A model generated the notes under the pieces. It had not been told where the DNA came from, ran no database searches, and saw only the letters and a list, made by a program, of their open reading frames with translations. 64,000 nt of DNA, taken from assembly GCA_036426205.1 (NCBI GenBank), contig CM071579.1, positions 14,868,029-14,932,028 of the forward strand, read 5' to 3'. The stretch's first letter is position 1. Each line of letters starts with the position of its first letter. Of the stretch, positions 45,455 through 57,070 are shown one piece after another. Source of the stretch: Ascaphus truei (Eukaryota > Chordata > Amphibia > Anura > Ascaphidae). The position numbers and the translations under genes were made by a program.

Positions 45455-45545
45455 TCAGGGTCACTGCAGCAGCTCCCACACGTATCAGGGTCACTGCAGC
45501 AGCTCCCACTCTACGTGTTTCACCTTGCGGCTTCTTCACGGAGTG
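45455..45545. repeat. 30-bp direct repeat pair followed by hairpin module 8
   Basis: A 25-base block beginning TCAGGGTCACTGCAGCAGCT occurs at 45,455 and 45,485. Just after, on the minus strand (45,545-45,511), CGTGAAGAAG CC...GG TGAAACACGTAGAG forms another copy of the hairpin module. Confidence 0.6.
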
Positions 45546-45559
45546 CGGAGACTGCAGAA

Positions 45560-47960
45560 ACTACTGGCATCTTTGAGCTATAGTATTGCACTCTTCATCT
45601 CAAGGGGGGATGAGTATACCATTTTTTCTTTATTCCCAATGCTATTATTGATGGACTTTACATGTTATTCGTTCATTCAGACCTCTTGTTATCCTGGACA
45701 TTTTTGGACAATTGTTCATTTTCATGTTAGGATTTTTTGTGACACTTAGATTTTTTTGTGTCATTTTTTTAAACGTTATAATCCATCTTCACATATTTTT
45801 TCTGGATTTCGGCATACTTCCCACCACAGTGGGTTAATTTTGTTCCTTTATGGTTTCCATCTTGCAGTGTGTATGATTTATATGTGTATGATCTCAGTTT
45901 ACTCATTAGTGTGTCCCTTAGGTCTTTTTTTTATTTTGTGACCGACCGGTCTTGTTGATCCAGGGAACTAGTTTCCCTGGGATCTTACCTGACATTTTTC
46001 TTGCATTAGCTTGATATTCAAGTATAGGTTCAGACTTTCTATATGGGCCATAGGGTATAAGTAGTCACTTAGTCCATTTCAGGGTTCTGCTTTTTGTTTT
46101 TATTATGTTTTAGTTTGTTACAATATTGGTCATTAAAGTTATATTCTTTTGGGGATTTTTTGAGCGCTCGTTTTTGAGACTTCTTGTGTCTTTGTTGTAT
46201 TCTAAATATATATATATGGATAGATATTGCTCAATCTGTTAAGTACATGTCCAGAAGCAACGTCATCATAAATGTATGAGTCAATTCATACTATTCCTCT
46301 GATACCAGCCATCTAGGTCGTAGATACAACAATATTGGACAGATTCAGTGAAATACTGTCTAAATGTATGATGCAGGCACAAAGCTATAAAATTCCTCAA
46401 AAATATGTACTCAGACGATGAGAAAGATTGTATATAAGTGTATAATCTACTGTAAGAGTTACAAGAGCCACACATGCATGCTTATATTAAATATTATATT
46501 ACATGGGCCTATCAAGCAGACAGTAATACAAATCAACATGAAAGAACCCCTCTCTGGTCCATATTGAATATACAGTTATATAATCCCATGAGACATAATA
46601 CACGGTGCATTCTGAAACGCATACGTATCCTACAATATCTCTCTAGACTGCGTTTACCCATGGTTTTTAATTGTTTCAAATGTATATTTTATCTATTTGC
46701 TGCATTGGGACGATTTTGGAATCCTTCTTATATCTGGACTCCCTGGGGGGACGTTGTTGCATTCCACTGAATTAGTGCATGCACTTTAGAATTGTCTTGT
46801 TTGTGTAGAGCTGTGACAACACTTTATTTTATGTTATGTAGCTGTTTTGTCTCGGGATGCAACCAAGTATGTTTCTATTTAAGAATGAATTAATAAATGA
46901 GTTTAGATTTTTATACATTTGCTTCTGAAGTTTTTGTTGTGCCGTTCTTCTACTCAGGCTGTGCCCATTTTTTCTTTTCATATGACTTTCTTTTAGTCCC
47001 TGAGAATTGTAGAATGTCACTTCTTTTCCCTGCAGGGGTGGTTTTTTCTTCTTTGTTGGCGTCTAGGGTTGTTTTTCTCTATTTTCTTTACCTGTTGCAG
47101 GGTTCCTGCCTCCCCCTTTCTATAGTAATATTAAACTCTCCATCAAATGTACATTTGTCTTGATGCAACCAACACACTTCAGAAGTCTCTTTATATTGTG
47201 AAGGGGAGGACAGGAAAGAATAAACAATATTGCAACATAAGGACAAATCTACCATGGCCCAATTAGAATCAATAACACATTTGGTAACCCATTGATGTGA
47301 CAAATTAGAGGTTCACACATACTGTAGCCCTCCACTGACATGCTATTAGGCACCAATTGGTAAACAGACTTTTTCTCACCCTGCCAAGGAAGAAGTGAGT
47401 GTACAGTATAACACAAAGTTCAGAAGAACAATCTGATAACATTATTTTCCACCATGAGAGACAGGTGTTGTATTGCTCATGAAGGAACTAAATCAGAGGC
47501 TGCTAAACTAAGTGTGGCCTGTTTCCTTCCAGTCTCTGTAATTGTATTTTCGAGTCACTGGAGAGATCCGATTGGACTTGACTACACCGTATATCCAGAG
47601 ATACTTGTTTACCCAATTTATATGTTCCCTATACTAATGCAGTACATTTGTCAGATACAATGCTGGTGATATCTACTTGTTCTGTATATGTACCTGATAT
47701 GGTTGGAGGTTGGAAATGTGCTGATTTATGTCAGTACCTTGGTAAACTGTATGGCTAATAATGGTTATTGCTTGTATATAGATAGGCAGAAGCACACCAA
47801 TGACAAAAGGGGGAACAATCATAAATCATTAGGCTATATTCATAACCAGCTTCCCTGAATGCAGATTTCAATAATAAGTAGCAACAAAACTCTTTTATTT
47901 TCATTCTTCTTGAAATCCTCTGCTGCTTGGAAGGAAAGATTTCCACAGCAACCTATCATA
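45560..47960. other. AT-rich sequence, nothing firmly recognised
   Basis: The segment to about 46,200, ending TTTTTTGAGCGCTCGTTTTTGAG, may be the body of the repeat holding module 8. The rest has no repeat pair or convincing coding frame; the 98-codon frame at 46,474-46,770 is unrecognised. Confidence 0.35.
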
Positions 47961-47965
47961 GTTAC

Positions 47966-48480
47966 ATAGTAGATGAGGTTGAAAAAAGACACGTTCATAA
48001 AGTTCAACCAATGCTAAATTTAGACGACAGATACTTTATCCTACATCCATACTTACAGTATATTGATCCAGAGGAAGGCAAACAAAAAACCCCAGTGATA
48101 TATCATCCAATGATATCTCATAAAGGAACAAATACATTCCTTCCCGACTCCAAGAATTGGCAATCAGATTACTCACTTGATCAACATCCTTCCCATGTTT
48201 ACTTATTTGGTATATCCCTGTATACCTATCCTTTCTAGAAAGATGTCCAACTTTTTTTAAACATATCTATTGTATCTGCCATCACAGTCTCCGTGGGTAA
48301 TGAATTCCACATTTTAACTGCCCTTACAGTAAAGAACCCTTTCCTTTGTTGCTGGTGAAATCTTCTTTCCTCCAACCTTAAGGGATGGCCCGAGTCCTTT
48401 GTACTGCCCGTGGGATAAATAGTTATTTTGAAAGCTCTTTGTACTGTCCCGAATATATTTGTATATAGTTATCATATTAT
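47966..48480 (-). pseudogene. L2/CR1-type LINE, ORF2 C-terminus and 3' UTR
   Basis: On the minus strand the frame over about 48,352-48,235 encodes KGFFTVRAVKMWNSLP...TVMADTIDMFKKSW and then TAG. The RxVxMWNSLP...FK block is the conserved end of ORF2 in L2/CR1-like non-LTR elements. The remaining 270 bp down to 47,966 are the 3' UTR, also present at 5,028-5,300. Confidence 0.8.
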
Positions 48481-48985
48481 GAATTACAGTAGTGGCTAAT
48501 CAGCAATGTACAGGTGTAACTCCATGAAGGGGGCAGTTTCATACAGCAACAATTATTAGAATCAATTAGCCATGTGAAAGAATTGATAGCAATAACAGTT
48601 TTATACACTGTAGGTTGTGTTTAGAGTCTCAGATGTCTAACACATTATTCCAGACTACTCTGAATAAACTTTCTCCCAGCGTCGCAAACCAGGTGATATG
48701 TGCCTTTTATCTGCTGCAAATGTCTTATTTTTTTTTTATTCGAAAGCGATTTGTCAAGGAATAAGTTACTGCAGTGCAATTTCGCTTAATGTACAGTACT
48801 GGTTTGCCAAAATCTCTAATATCACTGGATACATTTGCAACATTCTTTACAGTTCCTAGATTTGCTAAACCCTGAGACTATAAATACAGCACACACACAC
48901 TGCTCACTGTCTGGTGATAGTTCACTGACTACTACTAACTAATAGTACTAACTACTAACTAGGCAGCAAACGGTGAGCACATTTG
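48481..48985. other. unassigned sequence
   Basis: A (CA)n run near 48,890 and ACTA-type repeats near 48,930-48,960 only. Confidence 0.4.
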
Positions 48986-48989
48986 ACCA

Positions 48990-50170
48990 CACTATTAACT
49001 CACCCTTGTTAACCTGCATATTTAACCCCCCTTTTATTTACTGCAGTCTCTTAACACTTATCTGCACACAAAACTTCCTCTCCCAATCGCCTAATCCCTC
49101 TGCAATCCCTGAACACACCCTAGCGCTGCCAAATGCAGCACGCAGGCAAAAAGCACACACCTGCCATCTACTCAATGCACACATCAACTGCACTTACCAC
49201 AGCTTCATGCAAAGTGACTTACCTTTGTGATAATGAACATGCTACTGACCTCAATTCTGCACCTTACTGTGGCCTCATGTAAATGTTTGTATCAAATACA
49301 AATTCCTCCCTCCTGGCCCACACCCAATGTAATCATCCACCATGGGACTACTCAAAAGCCTGGCATTATCTACTTAATGTTGGGGGAGAACCCTGAAAAC
49401 CAGTACACTACCCTCCACGAATTATAATGGCAAACATCGCAACCTTACAGCCTGCAAACAACTACTCACATTTTTATTTATACTGTTACTCACTTTAGCC
49501 GGGATATTGAACTGAACCCAGGCCCTCCCTTTTCAACTCTTTTCCATACCTCTGAGAATCCCCCTTTCAAATTCCAAAAAGGGCTAGCTGTCTCTCATAT
49601 AAATATCCATAGCCTGCTGCCCAAACTGGATGAAGGGCATGGTGCCTTTTTCATAAACCTGAAGCCATCATTCTTATCGAAACATAGCTAACTCCTAATG
49701 CCCTCTATGCAACTATTGCCATTCAGGGATACTCCATTTATAGGATAGATAGGTCTTAGAGAGGATGAGGAGGGGTGTTACTTTATATTGAAGACGCCTT
49801 ATGATTTACCTTACTAAATTGCCCCCCCCCCCCAATCCAGCGGTCTTTTCAAATCCCAGTTGGCAAAATGTGCCTCCTATTCTCTAAGCCCATTCGTATT
49901 GTTAGCATCTACCTCCCCCTAAAGCCGCACTACAATCCCTGACTGATATCACTCAGTTTCTTGGCTCAATTTCCTCCCTGAATGGGAAGAGTGAGCTTTT
50001 AGTTCTTGGGGATTTCAACCTCAATTGACTTGATCCTAAAAACAACAAAAACCCAGACACAACTCAAGTTACTAGCCTAATTCAACTAAATTCCCAACCC
50101 ACACGAACAAACCTAAAATTTCAGAACCATTCCTTGATTGACTGGATTCTATCCGGTGCTCTGGAATAGG
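48990..50170 (+). pseudogene. L2/CR1-like LINE 5' part: N-terminus, 2A-like motif, APE endonuclease
   Basis: A frame at 49,503-49,526 encodes DIELNPGP, which matches the 2A recoding consensus D-x-E-x-N-P-G-P. About 60 bases on, FKFQKGLAVSHINIHSLLPK (49,566 onward) matches the start of an APE endonuclease, and LLVLGDFNLN (49,999-50,028) with SLIDWIL further on matches the GDFN and later blocks. The domain is crossed by stops (for example after NLN) and frame changes. Similarity ends near 50,170, before any reverse transcriptase. In related elements a 2A at this place releases or redirects the N-terminal peptide; activity here is not expected. Confidence 0.75.
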
Positions 50171-50945
50171 AAAACGCTTTAAATTTGCTTTGCAGTTTAA
50201 AGGAACTATGCAAAAGGTATTTAGCAAAATTATATATTAGGTAAGTTTTCGAGCTGGATTTTACTTCCCCTGTCTTCTCCTCTCTCAGTTCCTGACCTTT
50301 TATTTAGCCTCCTCGGAGTCTGCGTATTCTCTCTTATGGCCGTAAAAAAGATTGCAACTTGTTATATCCAATTTATATTCTGTCCACTCCATCTCTTCCT
50401 TCCACTAAATCTGTTTGACTTTTATCCCAGCCTTACAATAACTTCTCAAATGCAGATTAAATATTTGTTAGGTCTGTCCTCAAAGACGGGCAAAGAAGGT
50501 TTTGTCCTTGCCTAGCCATCTTGCCCTTGTCTTTAATTCATTTAGTTTTCTCAATAAAAATGTAGTATGTATCTGCAATTTGCTTACTTTGTGCTTTCAT
50601 GCTTCAAATTAGACTAGCACAATGTCACTCAATTTAACATTCATGGACAGATTAGGAATGTCAGATAATCTTCATATTTAGACACCTTCGGTAGTAATTT
50701 GCTGCATATTATTTTTGATCAGAACCGTGCAACAGTTTAGAACCTGCGGCCAGAATAAGAGTGACAGGATCAGTGAAGGACATTTAATATACTTGTGCAG
50801 ATGTAGCAAGACTTACTGTACCCGTTAAATTGGGTAAATCAGTGAAATGCCTCTGCACCTCATTGCATGCTGCCGCCCCATGACCGTAGCTCAGCTGCTT
50901 GTGTGCTGTGGTGTTCTGCATCTTCCTTAGTTCTTTTTTTAGATA
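50171..50945. other. unassigned sequence
   Basis: No repeat or coding signal is identified. Confidence 0.35.
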
Positions 50946-50949
50946 GGTG

Positions 50950-51545
50950 ATGCTAGTCTGTAGTTAAGGTAAATGCACTGTATTCTAAGGCTATTGCTAC
51001 AGGCATGCAAGTTCTGTATAGCATTGTATATGGAAAGCATTAGTTATTTTTAGGACACTCATAAGTCATAAACACCTCTTTTCCCCCCATACACTTTTTC
51101 AATGCTAGAAAACTAGAAATACCAGACCGTCTCTACAAATTATGACATATTTATTAAAGTAAAGCACAGAAACATAGTGTACATCGGTGAATGTTTTATA
51201 ACACTATTGATTACTTTATAGAAACACATAAATAATAAAGCATCCCAAAAAAATCCAATGTTTCACCAATTGTTCTCAGCTTTTTCTTGTGAAGTTCCAC
51301 CTGTAAGATAATGAACAAATACATGAGTTACTTAAAGACTGTGCTGCTCTGTAGTTACACGCTGTGAATGCGTGGTTTATGTCTCTTCAATGGAAAACAC
51401 ATGTTTTCCATTGAATTTTTTTGCATGTGCAAAGCAAAGAATTACAGAAAAGTCAGAAGTTACCTTAATGATACAATACTGATGCTCTGTGTCACTGGAT
51501 GTGTTGCTACACAAAGAAGGTTTTGAAGTGGAGAACTTCTATAAC
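50950..51545. repeat. R1 dispersed repeat, left-half copy
   Basis: It matches 16,655-17,110 in the same order: GTTAAGGTAAATGCACTGTATTCT, TTTTTCAATGCTAGAAAACT, ACATATTTATTAAAGTAAA, TGATGCTCTGT-TCACTGGATGTGTTGCTACACA. The copy stops where the other continues towards the right half. It abuts the coding-like remnant at 51.65-52.35 kb. Confidence 0.6.
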
Positions 51546-51649
51546 AAGGACGAAAACAATGGCATCAGTATAGCATTGCAAGAAACCAACATGGTTCGGT
51601 TAGCACAGGTGGGCTTTGGAAAATAGGCACGGATAACTGCTCTGGGATG

Positions 51650-52345
51650 CCACTTTCCTGTAGGTCTGCTTCAGGGGAATGGGGGGTTCATAGGCATAAT
51701 GTCATTGTCTCTGAATGGACAGGACAGTCTCTATGAGATTTCTGGCATCTTGGGATTGCTTTGAGGCACATAGGGGGCAGAGAATGCTTTCTCCAGATCT
51801 GGTGCTCTCTCTTGCAATAGTCATGCCATTTATTTCCATTCATGTGCCTCACAATATGGTCCATGCTCTCTAACATGAGTTTCATTTTTTTTTTCTCCAG
51901 TGAGTCTATTCTCTGGTCCTGCTCAGGTACCAGTGCATAATCAGTGACAGGTTTGGCATAGGTGTGCAAGGCGTGCCATCATCACAATTGTCTAATAGAA
52001 AACCACTTGGCAATGCTATCTTTGAACAAGGCACCAGTTCAACTTTTGTACATAAAACCCAGTATTATAATATCAAGGCTATTGTACAAGTGTGTACTAA
52101 GTTGTCGCACAAACGTCTTTCTGTGAATATTTGACCCCAATGGGTTTTGCCTGCTTCCACTTCTATAGTGGTCCAACAGACTGCTTCTTTGTAACTTTTG
52201 TCTCTCATACAGGGTTTTCTTTGCCAGCTGAAGTCTGTTCCAACTGCTTTCAGGTCATCTGGCATTGTTATCAAGGATCTTACGCCTTCTTAGGGTCTGA
52301 ATTTCTGTAACTGGAACAGCCTTGAGAAGCTTCAAGCATTCCTAG
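51650..52345 (-). pseudogene. unidentified coding-like remnant
   Basis: Minus-strand frames with protein-like content run in sequence. At 52,333-52,040: LLKAVPVTEIQTLRRRKILD, a stop, then LQLAKKTLYERQKLQRSS and HRKTFVRQLSTHLYN. At 51,969-51,688: VPEQDQRIDSLEKKKMKLML, DHIVRHMNGNKW and CKREHQIWRKHSLPP. Composition is charged and helical, unlike the AT-rich flanks. In-frame stops and a frame change interrupt it. I do not recognise the family. It could be a decayed host exon, a processed pseudogene or part of a retroelement whose 3' part is R1. Confidence 0.4.
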
Positions 52346-52430
52346 AAGCTAGATGTATCGATCGCTGAAGCAAAAGACAGAGAAGAACGATACAGCAGAA
52401 AAGTTCTGATCTCCTACTTCTGGAGAAGGA

Positions 52431-52668
52431 GAAGCTCAGTGAGCAAAGACACTGACTGGCACTGAGTGTGAAGCAGGGGAACCTGGTTTAATTCCTGGTG
52501 TCGGCTCCTTGTGACCTTGGGTAAGTCACGTTACCTCCCTGTGCCTCAGGCACCAAAAAAATAGATTGTGAGCTCCACGGGACAGGGACCTGTGCCTGCA
52601 AAATGTCTCTGTAAAGTGCTACGTAAAACTAGCAGCGCAATACAAGAACATGCTATAATTATTATTAT
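52431..52668 (+). mobile_element. tRNA-derived SINE, MIR/CORE-like, near-complete copy
   Basis: The A-box-like GCTCAGTGAGCAAAG and B-box-like GGTTTAATTCC lie in the first 90 bp. Then comes CCTTGGGTAAGTCACGTTACCTC and CTGTGCCTCAGGCACC, close to the MIR core (known family feature). The 3' end has AGATTGTGAGCTCCACGGGACAGGG, TGTAAAGTGCTACGTAAA and an ATTATT tail. Relatives are at 4,841-5,000 and 60,925-61,035. Confidence 0.8.
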
Positions 52669-52825
52669 CTACAGTAGATCAGTATTTTCTATGTTTGTAT
52701 TCCACTCCAATTTTTTGCTACCTTTATATACAGCTGATGGGGTAATACCAGTTCTAGGTCACAACATCTGGTCCTTAATGAGCTTTGTCTAAATGTTGTT
52801 TTCTTTCAATCTTATCATAAAAATC

Positions 52826-53610
52826 TTAGATGCAGGAAAGTTTCTGATTACTAAACAAATCCCCAATAACTTTTGCCAGCAGATGCGAGTGTGATTGAGT
52901 AGGCCAAATTATAAAGCAGAGACAATGCCAAATGTCTGTGTGAAATACAGTAAGGTGAAACGGGGAAAAAAGTCTTATTGAGTATCTGCAGCAAGACAAG
53001 TGTGTCAGTAAAGATGTCATGTCAGGAAGAGATACTTTGTCCCATGAGGTTTGTCCTTCAATACGATTTATTGCTCCCACAACAGAAGTGTCTGTAATAG
53101 CAATGCTATGTTTGAATTTAAGGGAGTTATTGCTAAATAGTTGCGCCACTGGTTTATAAGTTTGGGTTTAACTTTTTGACAATTAATGTGATACCCCACA
53201 AAAGCACAAAATAAACTTTAGTCTATAACATTTCAAAGTGGGTGCTCATTTTTATTTGGGTCAGATGCTAACTTTGTAGATGTAGATTGGATGATACTAT
53301 CTTTTTCATTTGAATTATATAGAGCAAACCACTTGTTATCATTCAAGGGTGCCGTATGCGCGTTCACCTGTCTTAGTTGAGACATAAGATCTTGAGGCAC
53401 TTCTAGGAAATACTTAATTAAGATAATATGAAAGTAGTATATGTGTATACCCGGTAAATACTGTATATAATATTATGAAGTATTTTCAGTGTCTCAGATG
53501 ACTGATGAATGTATTGTCTGCTGGTAGTTTGAAGAATCTCTGTAGATTTAACCTCTGTATCTCTTGTTGAATGGATTGTATTGCCCTTTAGCTTACATTT
53601 CTGCAAAGAA
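52826..53610 (-). other. coding-like segments, unidentified
   Basis: On the minus strand, 53,155-52,980 encodes protein-like sequence (KPVAQLFSNNSLKFKH, TDTSVVGAINRIEGQTSWDK), and 53,606-53,470 encodes KCKLKGNTIHSTRDTEVKST preceded by an acceptor-like TTCTTTGCAG. Neither is recognised, and no good splice donor is seen. They may belong with the remnant at 51.65-52.35 kb. Confidence 0.25.
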
Positions 53611-54059
53611 TGTGCAATTCTAATGGGTATTTAAGTGCACTTTGATAAAGCAATGTTTTTCAAAACAAAAGGGATGTAACCAGTATGACCTAAACATTAT
53701 AGAGCAGATGCAAAATAACTATTTGTGATAATTTTAGGTGTCATGCATTCAGGTCTCCAGAGGCAATCTAGAGCACTTTTTTTGGATCTCAAGGCGGTAG
53801 ATCCTCAGACGTTCAACACTGTTGCACTAATAACGACCGTTAACTAAATAGGTAACCAGTATCCTCAAAACTAAATTCATGCAAAATGAATGTCCGTTAG
53901 TCAGCTCATTTGCATATGACTAACATGGCATTATCCGGCTAATGCAGTACTAGCCAGCTAACATTGGGACACGTGCTATCACGGCCTGGGGGCCAATAAA
54001 AAAACAAACAAAAAACATGAAAAATAATCCCAGTCTGATGGCAAAGTTAAAAATAAAGG

Positions 54060-54500
54060 ACCAGAAAAGCATTCAAAATAAATCCAGGCCAATGGCCTTC
54101 TTCCAATCCTATGCCATCCTGGGTCTACATTGGTGAATCCTCAACTGGACCTGAAGCCCTGGATCCTCTGTTGATTAAAGAGCAGTCTCGGGTGAATAGT
54201 TCTTAATTTCTTCTTTGTTTCTTGATTTTTTGTAAGCTGTCTTCTTTCTTCTCTTGTTTCTTCATCCAGGATATAGCCTTGTTGTCTTCTTCCGGTCTTC
54301 TGAGACATCCCAGGCCTTATATAAGGCTTTGGACATCACAGAAGACCAGTCACATTGTACTCAACCAATCCAATTGGTTGACGTATCATGTGACCCCCTC
54401 ACTTTGACTGTAAATGACCTCTCAGGCAAAAGTGAGGGAATCATGTGGTACATGAACCAATCTGATTGGTTGATGTACCATGTGATTTCTTCCCTTTAAG
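54060..54500. mobile_element. foldback repeat with ATTGG/CCAAT arms
   Basis: TTGGTTGACGTATCATGTGA (54,374 onward, 30 bp) pairs with 54,431-54,460. A TTCTTCCGGTCTTCTGAG phrase upstream resembles 23,280-23,300. Non-coding; the flanks 53,610-54,060 and 54,500-55,026 are unassigned apart from GATCTCGAAAGCTC at about 54,687. Confidence 0.5.
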
Positions 54501-55026
54501 AGTCCTGTGTAAGTCACCTAACGCCAGTTATATCCACGACCTAAAAAAGAATTAGAAAAGCATTATTTCCCACGTTAACTTAAAAGGACTCCTGAGGGTA
54601 TGCGTTGATGTGGTCCCCACCTCTTTTGCAGATCATTAACATGGCACTTTTATTAGTTATCAAAATCTCTTAACTGTAACAGGGATCTCGAAAGCTCATC
54701 TGCGTTAATGTATCTTCTCTTCTACTATATATTTTGGAAAATTGTTTGTCTGTCTGTACGCTATGCAATTGGTCACCTCTTAAGATATCGTAACCACATT
54801 TTTGCATGATGGTTCCTGAGATTAAGCAAGAATCAATTTTTGTCTATTTTTCGAGATTGGATACACCCTATTTTTAATTCTATGAGCTATTACAATTTTT
54901 CTGACCAATGAAAGGAATCCCCAGAGAGGAAAGAGAGTACAAAGCCCCTTATTGATTGAATAACTACTGAAGAAACGGACAGTTGTGGCTGAGTTGGTAA
55001 GTAGTTGAAGAGAGTGTCACCGCAAG

Positions 55027-55390
55027 TACACTACCGACACACTTAATCCGAGCAGGGCTAGTTCCGCAAGCCGGGGGATGCCCCGGCTTGCTAGCCCCAC
55101 TCCCTCGGCGTGCCGCGCGTCACCGATGCGCGGTCACGCGTCATCGGGTGCCAGCGCCCCCTGCACGCGCGTCCAGGGCTCCCCGAGGGAGCCCTGGTGT
55201 CCCGCGATGTGGGGGACGGTGGCAGGGGGTTCCGGGGGACCCGGCGGACCCGGCAGCGGGAGGGAGAGCGCCCCGATCGGAGGGCGCTCTTCTGCTGCTT
55301 CGGCGCGCGCCCGGCACCCTCCGGCACGCGCCAGGTTACTGCTGCGGCCGAGAACGGGCAAATGCTCGAATAAACTCGGCCGCAGCAGTA
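55027..55390 (+). mobile_element. 364-bp structured CpG-rich element, copy 2
   Basis: The length equals copy 1. Hairpin A here is GCAAGCCGGGG/CCCCGGCTTGC (55,066-55,091), so the top pair is G-C where copy 1 has A-T. It is extended by GGGCTAG/CTAGCCC across a small bulge. Hairpin B (55,338-55,352 with 55,375-55,389) and its AATAAA-bearing loop are identical to copy 1. TA flanks both ends. Differences cluster in the first 40 bp and around 55,250-55,290. Confidence 0.75.
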
Positions 55391-56006
55391 TGGGGAAAAG
55401 CAGCATGTGTTGCGTGATCCGATTAGGATTGTTGTGAGGGGAAGCAGTGTTACTGCATGATAAAATGTGTGATAGAATATACTGTATAACATTTAATGAA
55501 TATAGTATAAAATTAAATATTGCAAGAAGTTCACAAAGTGATAGTGATTGCCCAGTAGTATTTAATAACAACGTGTGAGCAAAAATATATACATATAAAA
55601 CTTAAAAACGAACCCCTTCGGGTAGTCTCTATGGCAAAATAGCAAGTCCACAAGCAACAACAGTGCTTAATTAATGCGCTGTATGAGTAGTTGCTGTGTA
55701 AGAAACAGCTATTAGTTCCTATACACTATTCAATGACTACTAAAGGTAATCATTATTTTCTAGCAGTAATGCTGTTTGGCAATTGGAAGAGTAATAGATC
55801 CTAGTCGGTCCGGGATAGGAATAGTACCTAACCCATATTAATTTATCCGGCAGGACCTATATTAACCAATATTGCTGTCTAGCAATCAGACCAAAATAAA
55901 ACCTTACGGAAACAGGAAAAGCAGTAGAGACGTCCCTATAGAGATCCCTTCATAGTAATAATAATCCTACTCAAACAGGAGTAGGGGAAGAGAGAGAGAG
56001 ATCATT
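55391..56006. other. AT-rich sequence, nothing recognised
   Basis: No repeat or coding signal is identified. Confidence 0.4.
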
Positions 56007-56195
56007 GTCTAAAGCCGTGGTTCCCAACCACAGTCCTCAGGGACCACTAACAGTGCAGGTTTTAAGGCAGTCCTCTCATTAGCACAGGTGGCCCAATCAT
56101 TGTGACTGAACCACCTGTGCTCAAGCCGGGGTATCCTTAAAACCTGCACTGTTACTGGTCCTTGAGGACTAGTGTTGGGAACCACTGGTCTAAAG
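56007..56195. mobile_element. hAT-type MITE, 173 bp, perfect 8-bp target duplication
   Basis: GTCTAAAG flanks both sides (56,007-56,014 and 56,188-56,195). The ends are CCGTGGTTCCCAAC and, inverted, CAGTGGTTCCCAAC. Inverted similarity extends to about 60 bp (GTCCTCAGGGACCA, AACAGTGCAGGTTTTAAGG). Typical hAT MITE. Confidence 0.9.
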
Positions 56196-57067
56196 TATTC
56201 TGATTACTAGTAATAAAACAATACCCTAATCAATCAGGGGTAGGGATTGAGATGACCCTATGTTAGGTAGTGGTATGAATAGTGAGTTTCAACTCTTAGA
56301 TATCCAGCGCAAAATGGAACCTATTACTGTAGGTAAAAGCTAAGGGTAGCAAAATTCTCTGTATAGTGTGCCTTGGTGAGCCAAGTGTATCTAGGTGTGC
56401 TGTTTAGCAGCCAATGCTATCAAAAGCCAGATGTCAATAAGGGACATTGTTCTCTCCTTCCCCTCTGGAGATCGCTTTAATTTCCTATTTTTCACTTAGG
56501 TGCACCTACAAGACCATAATTGTTGTATGTAGGCTGAGCAGTGAACTTCTTTTGTGTCTGTGGATATTACATTTCTCTGACAAGCAAGACAGCAACTGGG
56601 TGTTGTAACGGGTAGGCTATGTATCTGACATGTAACATCATACTGATGACATCATAATGCACATAGCCTGGTGGCAGATAAGGAGAGTCAGAGATCTATA
56701 AAGTTTACATACAGTAGAAAGCAGATGAAGAAAGAGTTGAAGTCAGTTGACACATGAGAAGAATGTAAGAATGCTGGAGGAGAGGCGGAAAAAATTGGGA
56801 ATATCATAAGGTAATAAAGGAAAGTGATTTGTGAGAGGGACGAGAGGAAAGAGAGTCAAGGGACGGGGGAAGAGAGAAGAGGGAGAAGTGAGAGAAGGGG
56901 AAGGGGTGAGAAGAGGAGGATTGGAGGGATGAAGTTTATTTCGTGGAATTCCTGAGCAATGCTGGATACTTTCAGCTTTTAGTAGTATACAGTATGCTTA
57001 TTAATCATAGATATAAAGCATTTTCAATATAACAGAATTATTACAAACTGAGTGAAGAGAGTGACAT
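56196..57067. repeat. unassigned sequence with a purine-rich tract
   Basis: TGTAACGGG at 56,604 resembles the first bases of the two solo LTRs, but no end or duplication was found. From about 56,735 to 56,935 the plus strand is almost all A and G (GGAAGAGAGAAGAGGGAG and similar), a polypurine tract able to form triplex DNA. Confidence 0.45.
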
Positions 57068-57070
57068 TTA

